Of a stretch of 64,000 nt of DNA, positions 1-8,494 are shown piece after piece. Under the pieces are notes generated by a model, which made no database searches, was not told where the DNA came from, and saw only the letters and a program-made list of their open reading frames with translations. This stretch comes from Novosphingobium sp. 17-62-19 (GTDB lineage: Bacteria; Pseudomonadota; Alphaproteobacteria; Sphingomonadales; Sphingomonadaceae), in the NCBI RefSeq assembly GCF_002256775.1, contig NZ_NCII01000007.1, forward strand, positions 1 to 64,000. The letters are read 5' to 3'. Numbering within the stretch: the first letter of the stretch is position 1; each line of letters starts with the position of its first letter. Position numbers and translations under genes: made by a program.

Positions 1-24
1 CCTGCCCCGGGCAACCGAGGCTGC

Positions 25-99
25 TCCCTGATAGCTCAGCGGTAGAGTAGGTGACTGTTAATCACTTGGTCGTAGGTTCGAATCCTACTCAGGGAGCCA
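25..99 (+). tRNA. tRNA-Asn (GTT), CCA encoded
   Basis: A full cloverleaf is visible. The acceptor stem is TCCCTGA paired with TCAGGGA, the discriminator is G, and CCA is encoded at 97-99. The anticodon loop CTGTTAA carries GTT at 57-59, and the T-loop is GGTTCGAATCC. The gene reads Asn codons AAC/AAU. Its 3' end is the integration site of the adjacent prophage, which restores the tRNA sequence exactly. Confidence 0.97.
82..99. other. attL: 18-bp attachment core in tRNA-Asn 3' end
   Basis: The sequence ATCCTACTCAGGGAGCCA, covering the T-arm, acceptor stem and CCA, is repeated exactly at 37947-37964. Integration by tyrosine recombinases into tRNA 3' ends normally leaves such a direct repeat, with the functional tRNA on one side. 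Confidence 0.88.
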
Positions 100-250
100 C
101 TTCATTGTCGCATCAAGGCGCATGAAGACTTAAAACCCTTGAAGTACTGCGGGTTTGACGCGAAACCACATGCATGGTGTCGCATCGAGTCGCATTCAAA
201 AGCCCCGCCATATGGGGCCTTTTCCGGGGCCGCGCCTTCGGAACTTTCTC

Positions 251-1510
251 GTGCTGACCGACACAGCTTGCCGCAAGGCCTTACCCGCCGAGAAAGAGCG
301 AAAGCTCTTCGACGAGCGTGGGCTGTATCTGCGGATCACGCCGGCAGGTTCGAAGTCTTGGTGCATGAAGTATCGGTTCGGCGCCAAGGAGAAGAAGTTG
401 ACGCTCGGCAGCTATCCCGAGATCACCTTGGCACGTGCCCGGGAACTGCGGGATCAGGCACGCCGGGAAATTGCGATGGACAAGGATCCATCAATCGAGC
501 GAAAAAAGCGCAAGGCGGTGGCAGCGGTCGAAGCGCTGGATACGTTCGAGAAGGTTGCCAATGCTTGGCACGAGCAGCGTGCGAAGACGCTAAACCAGCG
601 CTATGCATCGCAGATCATCGATCGACTTCGAGAGAATGTCTTCCGTTTGATCGGCTCCATACCGATCCGGCAGATCACCGCGCCAATGGTTCTAAAGGTT
701 ATACGCGGCGTGGAAGCACGCGGTGCGCACGAGATGGCACATCGCGTCCGCCTTCATATTTCGGACGTGTTTGTCTGGGCAATATCGTCCGGGATTGCCG
801 AGACCGATCCGGCCGCGCTGATCCGCAAGGCTGTCCAGCCGACAGATCCGAAGTTGCGCCCCGCACTGCTGAAGCCAGCCGAAGTGCGCACAATCCTGCC
901 GGCAACCGAATCGACGGGCGAGCCTTATTGGGCGACGCTGTTGTCATCCCGGCTTCTGGCGTTGACAGCGGCGCGGCCCGGGGTTGTCAGATTGGCCGAG
1001 AGAGCGGAGTTCGAGGATCTGGACGGCGACGCACCGATCTGGCGTATACCAGCCGTCAAGATGAAGCTTACGCGCAAGAAAAAGCGCGATTCGACCTACG
1101 AATTTCTCGTGCCGCTGTCGCCCGAGGCGGTGGAAGCCGCAAAGGCCGCGATGCAGGCCAGCCCCAGCCCTACCCTATTGTTCCCGGGCGTGGGCGACAG
1201 GCGAAAACCGATCAGCGATTCAACGCTGAGCAAGCATTACCGCGAAGCGAATTTACGGGGGCGCCATGTGCCACATGGCTGGCGCGCGTCCTTCAGCACG
1301 ATCATGAACGAACGTGCCGCAATCGCCGGACGGACTGGCGATCGCGAGATCATCGATCTGATGCTGGCGCATATGCAGGAAGGAGTGGAGCCGATCTACA
1401 ATCGCGCGGCATACATGCCGCGGCGTCGAGAGATCGCGCAGGAATGGGCGGCGTTCCTTATGGAAGGCTTGCCGCCAGCCTCCAGTCTGGCGCCCAAGAT
1501 CGGCGACTGA
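251..1510 (+). CDS. Tyrosine recombinase / integrase (DUF4102, P4-like), tRNA-proximal
   Basis: This is a site-specific recombinase that would catalyse strand exchange between attP and the tRNA-Asn attB. Residues 1-85 form the DUF4102 arm-binding domain (LFDERGLYLRI, KKLTLGSYPEITLARAR), followed by a SAM-like core-binding domain. The catalytic domain contains Arg in TAARPGVVR, the HGWR box, His in LAHMQEG and the Tyr nucleophile in YNRAAY, so it looks intact. I chose the GTG at 251 because the product then begins VLTDTACRKAL, as homologues do; an in-frame ATG lies at 155. It reads away from the tRNA and is followed 19 bp later by a winged-helix gene. A second, opposite integrase gene lies at 2566. 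Confidence 0.9.
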   Translation: MLTDTACRKALPAEKERKLFDERGLYLRITPAGSKSWCMKYRFGAKEKKLTLGSYPEITLARARELRDQARREIAMDKDPSIERKKRKAVAAVEALDTFEKVANAWHEQRAKTLNQRYASQIIDRLRENVFRLIGSIPIRQITAPMVLKVIRGVEARGAHEMAHRVRLHISDVFVWAISSGIAETDPAALIRKAVQPTDPKLRPALLKPAEVRTILPATESTGEPYWATLLSSRLLALTAARPGVVRLAERAEFEDLDGDAPIWRIPAVKMKLTRKKKRDSTYEFLVPLSPEAVEAAKAAMQASPSPTLLFPGVGDRRKPISDSTLSKHYREANLRGRHVPHGWRASFSTIMNERAAIAGRTGDREIIDLMLAHMQEGVEPIYNRAAYMPRRREIAQEWAAFLMEGLPPASSLAPKIGD

Positions 1511-1529
1511 CCGCCACGGGAGGCCGCGC

Positions 1530-2351
1530 ATGACGGCCCGCACTGGCACAACCCGGCGCATTGGCGAAATCGCGCTTCCGGGCATCGGCGGTGGCCACCT
1601 GCCACCCCCGGTCAAGCCGGAGAAGATTTTCCGCAGCGGCCAGCCGGTCTGGCGAAACAGCTACTACGAAGGTCAGCTTGAGGACCGGTTGTGGAAACCT
1701 ATTGGCGTAGGCGCAAAGCGGGGCACCAAACGCAACGCTGCCCGCTATCTCGCGAGCGCGCTGCAGATGGCCAAACGGGTCGAGCTGCGCACGCGGCGCG
1801 CGCTTCAGGGTGCGAAGAAAGGCGTCCGCAATGGCGCAATCGGCGCAATCGGAATCGCCGTCCTCGAAGTGCTGTATGAGATGGTCGACTATGCGACCGG
1901 AAGGCTAGAGCCTTCCATCGGCACTATCGCCGAAAAGGTCGGCCACAGCTACTCAGCTGTGCATGAAGCGCTGGTGCGATTGCGACGGCAAGGCTTCCTC
2001 CACTGGATCAGGCGCAGTCGGCCGACCGAGAACAAGGGCGAAGCTGGGCCACAGGTCGAGCAGATCCCCAACGCCTATGTCCTCACCTTGCCCGAGGAAC
2101 TGGAGACCATCGCCCGCCGCCTCATCGATGACGGACCTGTGCCAGATGACGAAGCATGGCGACGCAAGCAGGACAAAGCCGACTGGAAGGCGATGGTCGA
2201 CAAGCTGAGCGCAACCGACCTTATTGCCGAGCATTGGGCCGGAGACCGGCTGCAGGGCGAAACCTTCGCGAGAATCGCGGCGCTCATCGATGCGCGCGAT
2301 GGGCAGAAGCGCGAATCCGGCAGGACGAGAGAAACCGGGGGATCATTCTGA
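1530..2351 (+). CDS. Winged-helix DNA-binding protein of the integrative element (RepA-like)
   Basis: This 273-residue protein has a winged helix-turn-helix in its middle third (GTIAEKVGHSYSAVHEAL then LRRQGFLHWIRR) and a Lys/Arg-rich N-terminal third. Proteins of this layout sit directly behind tRNA-linked integrases in sphingomonad islands and are sometimes annotated as replication protein A. That link is from memory of the family, not a search. It is probably cotranscribed with the integrase gene. Whether it controls excision or replication cannot be read from sequence. Confidence 0.6.
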   Translation: MTARTGTTRRIGEIALPGIGGGHLPPPVKPEKIFRSGQPVWRNSYYEGQLEDRLWKPIGVGAKRGTKRNAARYLASALQMAKRVELRTRRALQGAKKGVRNGAIGAIGIAVLEVLYEMVDYATGRLEPSIGTIAEKVGHSYSAVHEALVRLRRQGFLHWIRRSRPTENKGEAGPQVEQIPNAYVLTLPEELETIARRLIDDGPVPDDEAWRRKQDKADWKAMVDKLSATDLIAEHWAGDRLQGETFARIAALIDARDGQKRESGRTRETGGSF

Positions 2352-2363
2352 TCCTTACAATGA

Positions 2364-2387
2364 ATGGCGACATATCCATGTCGCCAT
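2364..2387. other. Perfect 10-bp stem-loop after the winged-helix gene
   Basis: ATGGCGACAT and ATGTCGCCAT pair perfectly around the loop ATCC, 13 bp after the stop of the winged-helix gene. There is no T-run behind it on either strand, so a simple intrinsic terminator is not supported. It lies in the 214-bp gap between two convergent genes and could be a weak bidirectional terminator or a protein-binding site. Confidence 0.5.
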
Positions 2388-2565
2388 GCGTAGTTTGATC
2401 CCCCACGCGCCACCTGTCAGGTCCAGTCAGAACGCAAACGAACCGCCGGAGGCACCGGCGAACGGAGCCGCATACGCGTCTCCGGGGCTTCCCAGAGGTA
2501 AGGGCAAAACCCGTGCCACTTTGCCGCGCCGTGGCCGGTGCCAAACAGGGCAGCGCTTTGAGCGC

Positions 2566-3732
2566 TTATCCGCAGAGCAAAGCACCCCACTCCTCCAGCA
2601 GCGCATGACGCTGATCGAGCATTTCGGCCCGGTTATACGCCGCCTCCACTTTGTCCTTCGGCGTATGCGCCAGGGCGAGATCGATCGCGGACCGGTCCCC
2701 CGGACGTCGTTCATTCATGATGGTAGAGAATGAGGCCCGCCAGCCGTGGGGCACGTGCCGGCCGCGAAACCCGGCTTCGGCATAAAGATCGAGGATAGCC
2801 CGCTCGCCGATGGGCGAGTTTTGCGCCCTGCCCCGAAAAACCAGTCCATTACGAGAGCCGGACAATTCGGCCGCGCGGCCCAGCACTGCCACGGCCGCTT
2901 GCGAAAGCGGCACCAGGTGCGCGAACCGCGCCTCTTCCTTCTTCGCCTTGGCCAGCTTCATCCGCGCGGGCGGCACCCGCCACACCGTTACGCCCGCGTG
3001 CTGCTCGATCTCATCCCAAACCATCCCGCGCACCGCATCCAGCCGCACAGCGGTGAGCGCGAGGAATCGCGATGCCAGCCGCACCATTTCGCTGGCACCG
3101 GCAAAAAGGTCGCACGCCATCAGCAGCGCGCGGCAATCCTCGATCGATGTCAGCGCCGGGTGTGGCCTGGACAGGCGTGGCGGCAGCAAAGCCTGACCGA
3201 TATCGCGTGCCGGGTTGTCGTCCTTGCGGAGCCCTTCTGCAATCGCATAGCCAAACACCGCAGCGCAGCGCTGGCGCAACCGGCGGGCGGTCTGGCCATT
3301 GCCCCGCGCCTCCACCGCGCGAATTGCCGATAACACGTCGGGCGCGCCGATCTCTGCCACCGGCTCGCCGCCGATCGCCGGGAACACATCGCGCTCCAGA
3401 CTGGCCAGCACGTCGGCCGCGTGAACGGTCGACCAGTGCGGCGCATGAAGCGCGTGCCAGTCCCGCGCACATTGCTCAAATGTTTTGCTGGTCAATGCGT
3501 CACTGAACGGCAGGCCGACCCGCGCCAGATCTGCACGGCGCCTCGCCTCCTCGATGCCGACGTCAGGATAGGTCCCGATTGTGACCAGGCGTTCGCGGCC
3601 ACCGGCGCGTGACCGTAGCAACCAGGTGCGCCGCCCGTTTGGCACGATCAGCAGATGAAGCCCCTGCCCGTCCCACAACTTGTAGGGACGCGCGCGCAGG
3701 CGTGCCCGCCGCAGATCGGCGTCACTCAACAT
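2566..3732 (-). CDS. Second tyrosine integrase (DUF4102), left end of the phage gene block
   Basis: A 388-residue recombinase beginning MLSDADLRRARLRARPYKLWDG. The N-terminal arm-binding domain (GLHLLIVPNGRRTWLLR, VTIGTYPDV) is followed by the catalytic domain with Arg in LTAVRLDAVRG, HGWRASF, LALAH and Tyr in AAYNRAEM. The start at 3732 is supported by GGAG about 6 nt upstream; an in-frame start 33 codons earlier lacks this support. It shares the string RGRHVPHGWRASFSTIMNE with the tRNA-proximal integrase but is otherwise divergent. It faces the first integrase and lies downstream of the lysis genes, the usual place for a phage integrase. Which of the two made the tRNA-Asn duplication is unknown. 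Confidence 0.88.
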   Translation of the reverse strand: MLSDADLRRARLRARPYKLWDGQGLHLLIVPNGRRTWLLRSRAGGRERLVTIGTYPDVGIEEARRRADLARVGLPFSDALTSKTFEQCARDWHALHAPHWSTVHAADVLASLERDVFPAIGGEPVAEIGAPDVLSAIRAVEARGNGQTARRLRQRCAAVFGYAIAEGLRKDDNPARDIGQALLPPRLSRPHPALTSIEDCRALLMACDLFAGASEMVRLASRFLALTAVRLDAVRGMVWDEIEQHAGVTVWRVPPARMKLAKAKKEEARFAHLVPLSQAAVAVLGRAAELSGSRNGLVFRGRAQNSPIGERAILDLYAEAGFRGRHVPHGWRASFSTIMNERRPGDRSAIDLALAHTPKDKVEAAYNRAEMLDQRHALLEEWGALLCG

Positions 3733-3814
3733 GGAAATCTCCAACTTGCGCAAAATCGCAAACTGACCCGAAATGCATGTCTTGGCGCAGTCAAGAAGAC
3801 GCCATGACGTCATT

Positions 3815-3839
3815 CGCGGCGGATACACCATCCGCCGCG
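3815..3839. other. 10-bp stem-loop between lysis genes and integrase
   Basis: CGCGGCGGAT and ATCCGCCGCG pair perfectly around ACACC, in the 160-bp gap after the spanin gene. No U-tract follows on the minus strand. It is placed where the late transcript should end, so a terminator or transcript-end stabiliser role is plausible but unproven. Confidence 0.4.
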
Positions 3840-3892
3840 CTGGAATTTCAGGCCCGGTTTCCGGGGCTTTCAGGGGCGCTGCGCGCCCTGCG

Positions 3893-4495
3893 TTATCCCC
3901 CTGTTATCCCCCCAAGCTCTTCGCTGGGTGGCCCCGGCACCGCCACGCCGCGTCGGATCAATTCCTGCCCCGCGCGGGCACACATTGCGGCTTGTCCGGC
4001 GGCAGCAATGATTTTGGTCCAGTCGCTTCGCCTGACCAGAACGCTGTCGGCATCGGAAACCAGTCCGGCAGGTCCGGCATCTTCCACATCGCTTGCGGTA
4101 GCACGATCGGTTCCGGGCAGATCGGCAACGCTGCCCGCACATTGAGCGGCGCTTCGGCCCGGTCGCACCCGGTCAGCAGCAGCGCGCTGTACAGCATCAT
4201 AATAAGCAGGGGCAGTCGCATCGGAGATCTCCGCAATGTTTGCGCTGGTCAGCGCCGGTTGCTGGTTGACAGCGGCCTGCGCGGCAGTGGCAGACGCCTG
4301 CGCCGCGCGAATGTTCGCCTTGGTTGTGCGATGGCTGCTCGCCTCGGCCTCGCGGAGCTGGGTCACGCGATCCAGATTGGAAAGCAGCCCACCCCCGATG
4401 ATCGGCGCACCGAAGATCCACAGCGCCAGCGCGGCAGCAGCGGCCAGCGCAGCGGTGGCCACCGCGCGCCACAGGTTTGCTCTGATCCAGTTCAT
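3893..4495 (-). CDS. Rz-like inner-membrane spanin (i-spanin)
   Basis: This 200-residue protein starts MNWIRANLWRAVATAALAAAA, with one N-terminal transmembrane helix (about residues 8-28), then a Gln/Ala-rich predicted coiled coil (LREAEASSHRTTKANIRAAQAS). This is the layout of Rz-type i-spanins, which link inner and outer membranes and disrupt the outer membrane in the last lysis step. Its ATG overlaps the lysozyme stop (ATGA at 4495). A lipoprotein-encoding frame is nested inside it, as in lambda Rz/Rz1. The call is structural; sequence identity in spanins is low. Confidence 0.75.
   Translation of the reverse strand: MNWIRANLWRAVATAALAAAAALALWIFGAPIIGGGLLSNLDRVTQLREAEASSHRTTKANIRAAQASATAAQAAVNQQPALTSANIAEISDATAPAYYDAVQRAAADRVRPGRSAAQCAGSVADLPGTDRATASDVEDAGPAGLVSDADSVLVRRSDWTKIIAAAGQAAMCARAGQELIRRGVAVPGPPSEELGGITGG
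3958..4236 (-). CDS. Rz1-like outer-membrane lipoprotein spanin nested in Rz
   Basis: This frame lies wholly inside the Rz gene in another register. The product has a lipoprotein signal, MRLPLLIMMLYSALLLTGC, with lipobox LLTG-C, followed by a Pro-rich chain (APLNVRAALP, KMPDLPDWFPMP), as in o-spanins. A start at 4221 gives the more typical short signal; 4236 is the longer option. Nesting of a proline-rich lipoprotein in the i-spanin gene is a strong family hallmark. Confidence 0.7.
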   Translation of the reverse strand: MRRSPMRLPLLIMMLYSALLLTGCDRAEAPLNVRAALPICPEPIVLPQAMWKMPDLPDWFPMPTAFWSGEATGPKSLLPPDKPQCVPARGRN

Positions 4496-5148
4496 CACGC
4501 GTCCTTCAGGCATTGTGCGCGCTCGCGCTGGCGGCGCGCGGTCAGGCCGGTGATGGGGCACAGCCATTTGCCATCGCGCTTGCGGGTGCAGGCCTTGCCG
4601 GGCTGCGGGCGGGCGAAGGTGCCCTTGTTCCACGGCAAAAAGGCATCGCAGGCGGCGCGCACGCGGCCTGCGTTCATGTGTCGCGCCGCGGTTGATCCAC
4701 ACCACCGCGGCGGACCGATATTGTACGCCAATGAAATCGACATTCCCCGCGCATTGTCCCGGCCGGGAATCGAGAGCGACAGGCCCGGTGTGCATTTCAT
4801 CACTTCCACCGCATGGCGCACCAGCTCGGCCTCCAGCATCGCGGCGCACTGCGCTTCGGTGAAGCGGTCCTTCATCGTCACGCGCCGCCCATTCACGCTG
4901 GTCAGCCCGTCGCAGGCGGTCGCCACCCCTACCGCGTCCAGATAGGCCCGCAGGTATTGCTTGCCGGATACGTGCCGCACCTTGGCGGTGCCATCCGGCG
5001 CGATCTGCACGTCCACCTTCCGCCCGCTCTCCTCCAGCGGCACCTCGCGCAGCAGCAGCAGCGCAGTGGCCAGGCCAACCACGCTCGCCAGCGTGCCCTT
5101 CACCAGCACCGAAACCGGCTCAAGGCGTTCAGACGCCTGCGTATTCAT
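4495..5148 (-). CDS. Phage lysozyme (GH24-type endolysin) with signal-anchor
   Basis: This is a muramidase that hydrolyses peptidoglycan during lysis. Its 217 residues begin MNTQASERLEPVSVLVKGT, preceded by AGGGGAAG. An N-terminal hydrophobic segment (about 17-36, LASVVGLATALLLL) suggests a signal-arrest-release or Sec-type endolysin. The lysozyme region includes CDGLTSVNGRRVT and FTEAQCAAMLEAELVRHA, the conserved stretch after the catalytic site of lambdoid R-type enzymes, and AYNIG. The usual E-8aa-D/C-5aa-T geometry is not fully clear to me. It overlaps the holin gene upstream and Rz downstream by ATGA motifs, forming a compact lysis cassette. Confidence 0.75.
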   Translation of the reverse strand: MNTQASERLEPVSVLVKGTLASVVGLATALLLLREVPLEESGRKVDVQIAPDGTAKVRHVSGKQYLRAYLDAVGVATACDGLTSVNGRRVTMKDRFTEAQCAAMLEAELVRHAVEVMKCTPGLSLSIPGRDNARGMSISLAYNIGPPRWCGSTAARHMNAGRVRAACDAFLPWNKGTFARPQPGKACTRKRDGKWLCPITGLTARRQRERAQCLKDA

Positions 5149-5339
5149 GGCGCTTCCCCTGCCTGACCGGCTTTGAACCGGTCCCACAGCCTGATGGTCC
5201 ACCATAGCAACGTCAGCAGCCCCACCAGCACCGCGATGATCGGCGTCAGGATCTCCGACCAGTGTGATATGATGACGAGCGTCGACGCCGCCGACGCAGA
5301 AACATCGCCACCCGTCTTGAGGGTTTCGTGATGATTCAT
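5145..5339 (-). CDS. Putative holin (small membrane protein)
   Basis: This 64-residue protein has one clear hydrophobic helix, ILTPIIAVLVGLLTLLWW, followed by a basic tail (RLWDRFKAGQ). It lies directly upstream of lysozyme and spanins and overlaps the lysozyme start by 4 nt. Size, topology and position fit a holin that permeabilises the inner membrane. I chose 5339 because AGGA lies 7 nt upstream; 5345 would leave almost no spacing. Confidence 0.6.
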   Translation of the reverse strand: MNHHETLKTGGDVSASAASTLVIISHWSEILTPIIAVLVGLLTLLWWTIRLWDRFKAGQAGEAP

Positions 5340-5361
5340 GATCATGTCCTTGCTTTTACAG

Positions 5362-8073
5362 TCATGCCGAGGCCTGAACCCAAGCCACCCCTGCCGCGCG
5401 CGCCGCAGTCAGTGACGAAGTGCTTTCATCAATCACCGCCCCACGCCGGATAGACCCTTGATGCGATCCGGTGATGCGACCGAAGAACAGCGCTGGATAT
5501 GCTGATACGTTCTGCCCGGTGGCGACGATTGTGTGCTCAAGTCCGTCATTCAGAGCCTCGTACAATCCATCGCGGGTGGTCACCGCCACTCCATCCACCG
5601 TCACAGTGCCGGGCAGCGCGTTGGTGCCGGTATCCGTGTACTGCAACATCACATTCGTTGCGCTCGCGGTGCCATCCGAAAGCATCCGCTTGTTGTTTGC
5701 GGCAATATCCTTCTTCGCGGTCATGATCACCGAAACCGTCGTCGGTGCAGCGGTCTGCCACGTGTATCCAGCGCATTGGTCCACACCGTCCATGACCGCA
5801 CCGAGAGTAGAACTGGTGGTCGGGTGGTATGTCGTCGCGGTCTGAATGGCAGGGTTGTTGTTGCCGCTATAATCCTCGCATCGATACACAGTGCCGGTCA
5901 CCGAACCGGTGGTGAAATCGAAGATCGCGTTGTTTTCCACACCCTCCAGCGCGGCGATCAATGCAGCCAGTTCAGCCGATGGAGTACCGATCGGGCCGAA
6001 CGGTTCGGAGTAGCCGATCACCACCCCATCACCATCGGTGCCGGTGTTTTCGAACAGGAACTTCTTGCCCAAGTCAGCGCTGGTCAGGTCATAACTGCCA
6101 CCCAAAGTCGCCACTTGCACGCCATCCCGCAGCAACCGGCTATCAGTGATCGTCCCGCCTGAAAGCGTGCCATTGTTCACAGTGATCGTGCCACCCACAA
6201 ACAGACTGCCCGAAATGCTTGGCGCAGTCAGGAACTCCGGTCCGGGTTCAGGCACAGCAGGCGGCGAAACATGCGCTGCGTCGGTGGTGTATTTGCGCAG
6301 GGTCAGCCACTTGATCTTGACTGCCAGCGCGCCGGTCGTCGCAGTATCCATCGCGTCCGAGAAGAAAATCGGGCAGCGCACCGACATAGCGATTGTCCCA
6401 GTCGCACTGGCTGCAATAGCCGGGGTGATTTCGAACGGAACGCCATGCGAGATAATCGCGTCGCCGTCCTTCGGGAAGTAGTTCGGGTTCTGCGATCCGA
6501 ACGCACCATATTCGCCCGAAGAAATATCCTGTCCGTAATCGTCAACCAACCCCGGCTCGTTGAAAAAAAGATGCGGGAAAACGCCGAACACGTCTTGCGT
6601 GGTTCGCCCTGGAATTTCGAATGCTGCATCGACCACGTAAACATCACCCACGACAGGCGTGATCGCAATATCCGGCCCACGCAGTTCGACTTTGCGAACC
6701 GTGGTGGCGGATGATCCACCCGTGCGCGTGATCGTGACGATCTGTTCGCCGCCATCGAACGAAGCGACAACACCGATTGACCCGGTGGTGACGTTATGAC
6801 CCAGAGCCCAACCCTCCGCCACAACGCCGGTCGGGACGGGAGAGGACGAACTGATATAGCCCAGCGTGCCGCTGCCATCGCCAACAGACACAGTGGGATT
6901 ATCATTCACAAATGACGCGTCATTTGTGCCATCCGGTACGAGAACGCGCGATGGCATGTCGCCGAAGATCGCGACTGTATCAGGGTGGACCGAGAGAAGT
7001 TCACCCATGAACCGCCCACCGGGTGGCCCTTGGTGCAGGAACCCGGCCTTGTCCTCACTGTCACGCAGCGGCCCGACAACCGCTTCAATATCCGTGCGAA
7101 CCACTTCGTCCGCGACAGGCCCGTCCAGCATCGCCGGGTCTGCCAGCATCGCCGGGTAAACAGAGGCAGGTTGCAGGTTTGAGTAGGTGGCAAGTTCGAC
7201 ATGCTTTTTAAACCACAGATAGACCGCACGGTTGGTTGATCTTCGCCCTGAGTTTTCGGTCGGAAATTCACACAGGCACACGACCACAGGCCAGCCGAGT
7301 CCGTTCGCTACTGGGTCGCCCATCAGCCTGATAAACTTGTCCAGATTGCCGAAAGTGGTGCCTTGCGCCGCCAACCCGTCGCCAGACGGTGCGCGGTCGC
7401 CCACGCGGGCAAGGGTAGCCGGGTCTGCATCTGGATCACCGAGCGGGATCGGCAGCAACCCGCCAACTCTCGTGAAGTCGACGGCGTCGTTCGTTGAAAC
7501 CACCAAATTGATATAATGAGGTCGCCGCGCAAGCATGACCGCCATCGCATGATCATTGCAGGTTTCAGATGTCTTTGACCCGCCGAGCGTCCACTGACCA
7601 ATCACGTCCATCGGCCAATTCAAACCATGAAGCATCCACATTGGGATGCTGGACAGGCGCAGGGCCATCGGCACACCTGTAGTCATACCCGCTGTAGCGC
7701 CGACGGTTTGAGGCGCGACCCCCCCCGCCTGACGGCTGTCCCCAGCAAGCAACGCGCGCGGGCCTGCCGGAACAGGCAGCGGGATCAGCCCCAGCCACTT
7801 CTTGAACACCTGCAATGTGGTGCGGTATCCAACCCCGCCCGACACCACGATCAGCTCCATCTGCGATGAAAGCTCGGTGATGAATGGCAGGCTCGACGTG
7901 GTGCCAAGCAGGCCGGGCAGGGTGATGCCTGCCACCAGGCCATCCACTTCATCGCGCACGTCCTCGATACCGCTCAGCGCGGCCTGTGCCGCCGCCGCCG
8001 CGCGCCGGGCCGCGCCGGTATTTTCGCCCACCTGCAAAGTGATCGGCCTGTTGCCGAACGTCAGCGCAACCAT
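5362..8073 (-). CDS. Tail fibre / receptor-binding protein with SGNH-hydrolase-like and LamG-like domains
   Basis: A 903-residue distal tail protein. An Ala-rich coiled N-terminus (20-50) is followed by a region from about residue 105 resembling an SGNH/GDSL hydrolase: LLAGDSR with Ser113, LVVSTND as a block-III-like Asn, and FLHQGPPGG as a possible final His. From about 620 there is an Ig-like module (SGSLFVGGTITVNNGTLSGG), and the last ~210 residues look like a concanavalin/LamG fold (FDFTTGSV, DYSGNNN, VMDGVDQ, TVSVIMTAKK). These suggest binding and deacylation of cell-surface polysaccharide or LPS. It ends the tail-gene block, one nucleotide after the preceding gene. Confidence 0.65.
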   Translation of the reverse strand: MVALTFGNRPITLQVGENTGAARRAAAAAQAALSGIEDVRDEVDGLVAGITLPGLLGTTSSLPFITELSSQMELIVVSGGVGYRTTLQVFKKWLGLIPLPVPAGPRALLAGDSRQAGGVAPQTVGATAGMTTGVPMALRLSSIPMWMLHGLNWPMDVIGQWTLGGSKTSETCNDHAMAVMLARRPHYINLVVSTNDAVDFTRVGGLLPIPLGDPDADPATLARVGDRAPSGDGLAAQGTTFGNLDKFIRLMGDPVANGLGWPVVVCLCEFPTENSGRRSTNRAVYLWFKKHVELATYSNLQPASVYPAMLADPAMLDGPVADEVVRTDIEAVVGPLRDSEDKAGFLHQGPPGGRFMGELLSVHPDTVAIFGDMPSRVLVPDGTNDASFVNDNPTVSVGDGSGTLGYISSSSPVPTGVVAEGWALGHNVTTGSIGVVASFDGGEQIVTITRTGGSSATTVRKVELRGPDIAITPVVGDVYVVDAAFEIPGRTTQDVFGVFPHLFFNEPGLVDDYGQDISSGEYGAFGSQNPNYFPKDGDAIISHGVPFEITPAIAASATGTIAMSVRCPIFFSDAMDTATTGALAVKIKWLTLRKYTTDAAHVSPPAVPEPGPEFLTAPSISGSLFVGGTITVNNGTLSGGTITDSRLLRDGVQVATLGGSYDLTSADLGKKFLFENTGTDGDGVVIGYSEPFGPIGTPSAELAALIAALEGVENNAIFDFTTGSVTGTVYRCEDYSGNNNPAIQTATTYHPTTSSTLGAVMDGVDQCAGYTWQTAAPTTVSVIMTAKKDIAANNKRMLSDGTASATNVMLQYTDTGTNALPGTVTVDGVAVTTRDGLYEALNDGLEHTIVATGQNVSAYPALFFGRITGSHQGSIRRGAVIDESTSSLTAARAAGVAWVQASA

Positions 8074-8074
8074 G

Positions 8075-8485
8075 TCAGACCTTTCCAGTCAGGGGAAATG
8101 CCGCGCCGAACAGCAGCTCTTGCGAAGCTGGGGCGAGCGTCATGTAAAAAGCGATAGGCAGGTACTCCACGCCATCACCGTCAGTGTCAGATGGCAGAAT
8201 GCCCGTGCTGTTGCTGCCGCTGCCGCTGGCAAGGCTCACGTCAAACGTGGTCACATCATCGCCCGCTTCATAGCTGCCGCTGCCCACCGTCACCACGGCC
8301 AGCACGCTGGCTGCATCGGGCGCAGCGCGGATCGATCCTTCAATCGTGGCGTCGGACCAGTCGCCCGAAATCTCGATCACGTCTTCCCACGCCAGACCGC
8401 GCGTGGCGATTTTCAGTGCAACAGACGCACCACCTTTGCCCCCGGCCTGCAAAGTTTGCAGCCAGGTGTCGAATGTCGTCGCCAT
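8075..8485 (-). CDS. Small tail-associated protein, function unknown
   Basis: A 136-residue acidic protein (MATTFDTWLQTLQAGGKGGASVALKIATRG) without transmembrane segments and rich in Ser/Gly/Asp. It lies between the tail-tip protein and the tail fibre, separated by 9 and 1 nt. Position suggests a baseplate or fibre-attachment role; I recognise no domain. Confidence 0.6.
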   Translation of the reverse strand: MATTFDTWLQTLQAGGKGGASVALKIATRGLAWEDVIEISGDWSDATIEGSIRAAPDAASVLAVVTVGSGSYEAGDDVTTFDVSLASGSGSNSTGILPSDTDGDGVEYLPIAFYMTLAPASQELLFGAAFPLTGKV

Positions 8486-8494
8486 CGATGTCCC

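Noticed and set aside
2364-2387. Intrinsic terminator for the integrase/winged-helix genes
   Set aside because: The stem is perfect but no T-run follows on either strand, so it is listed only as a stem-loop.
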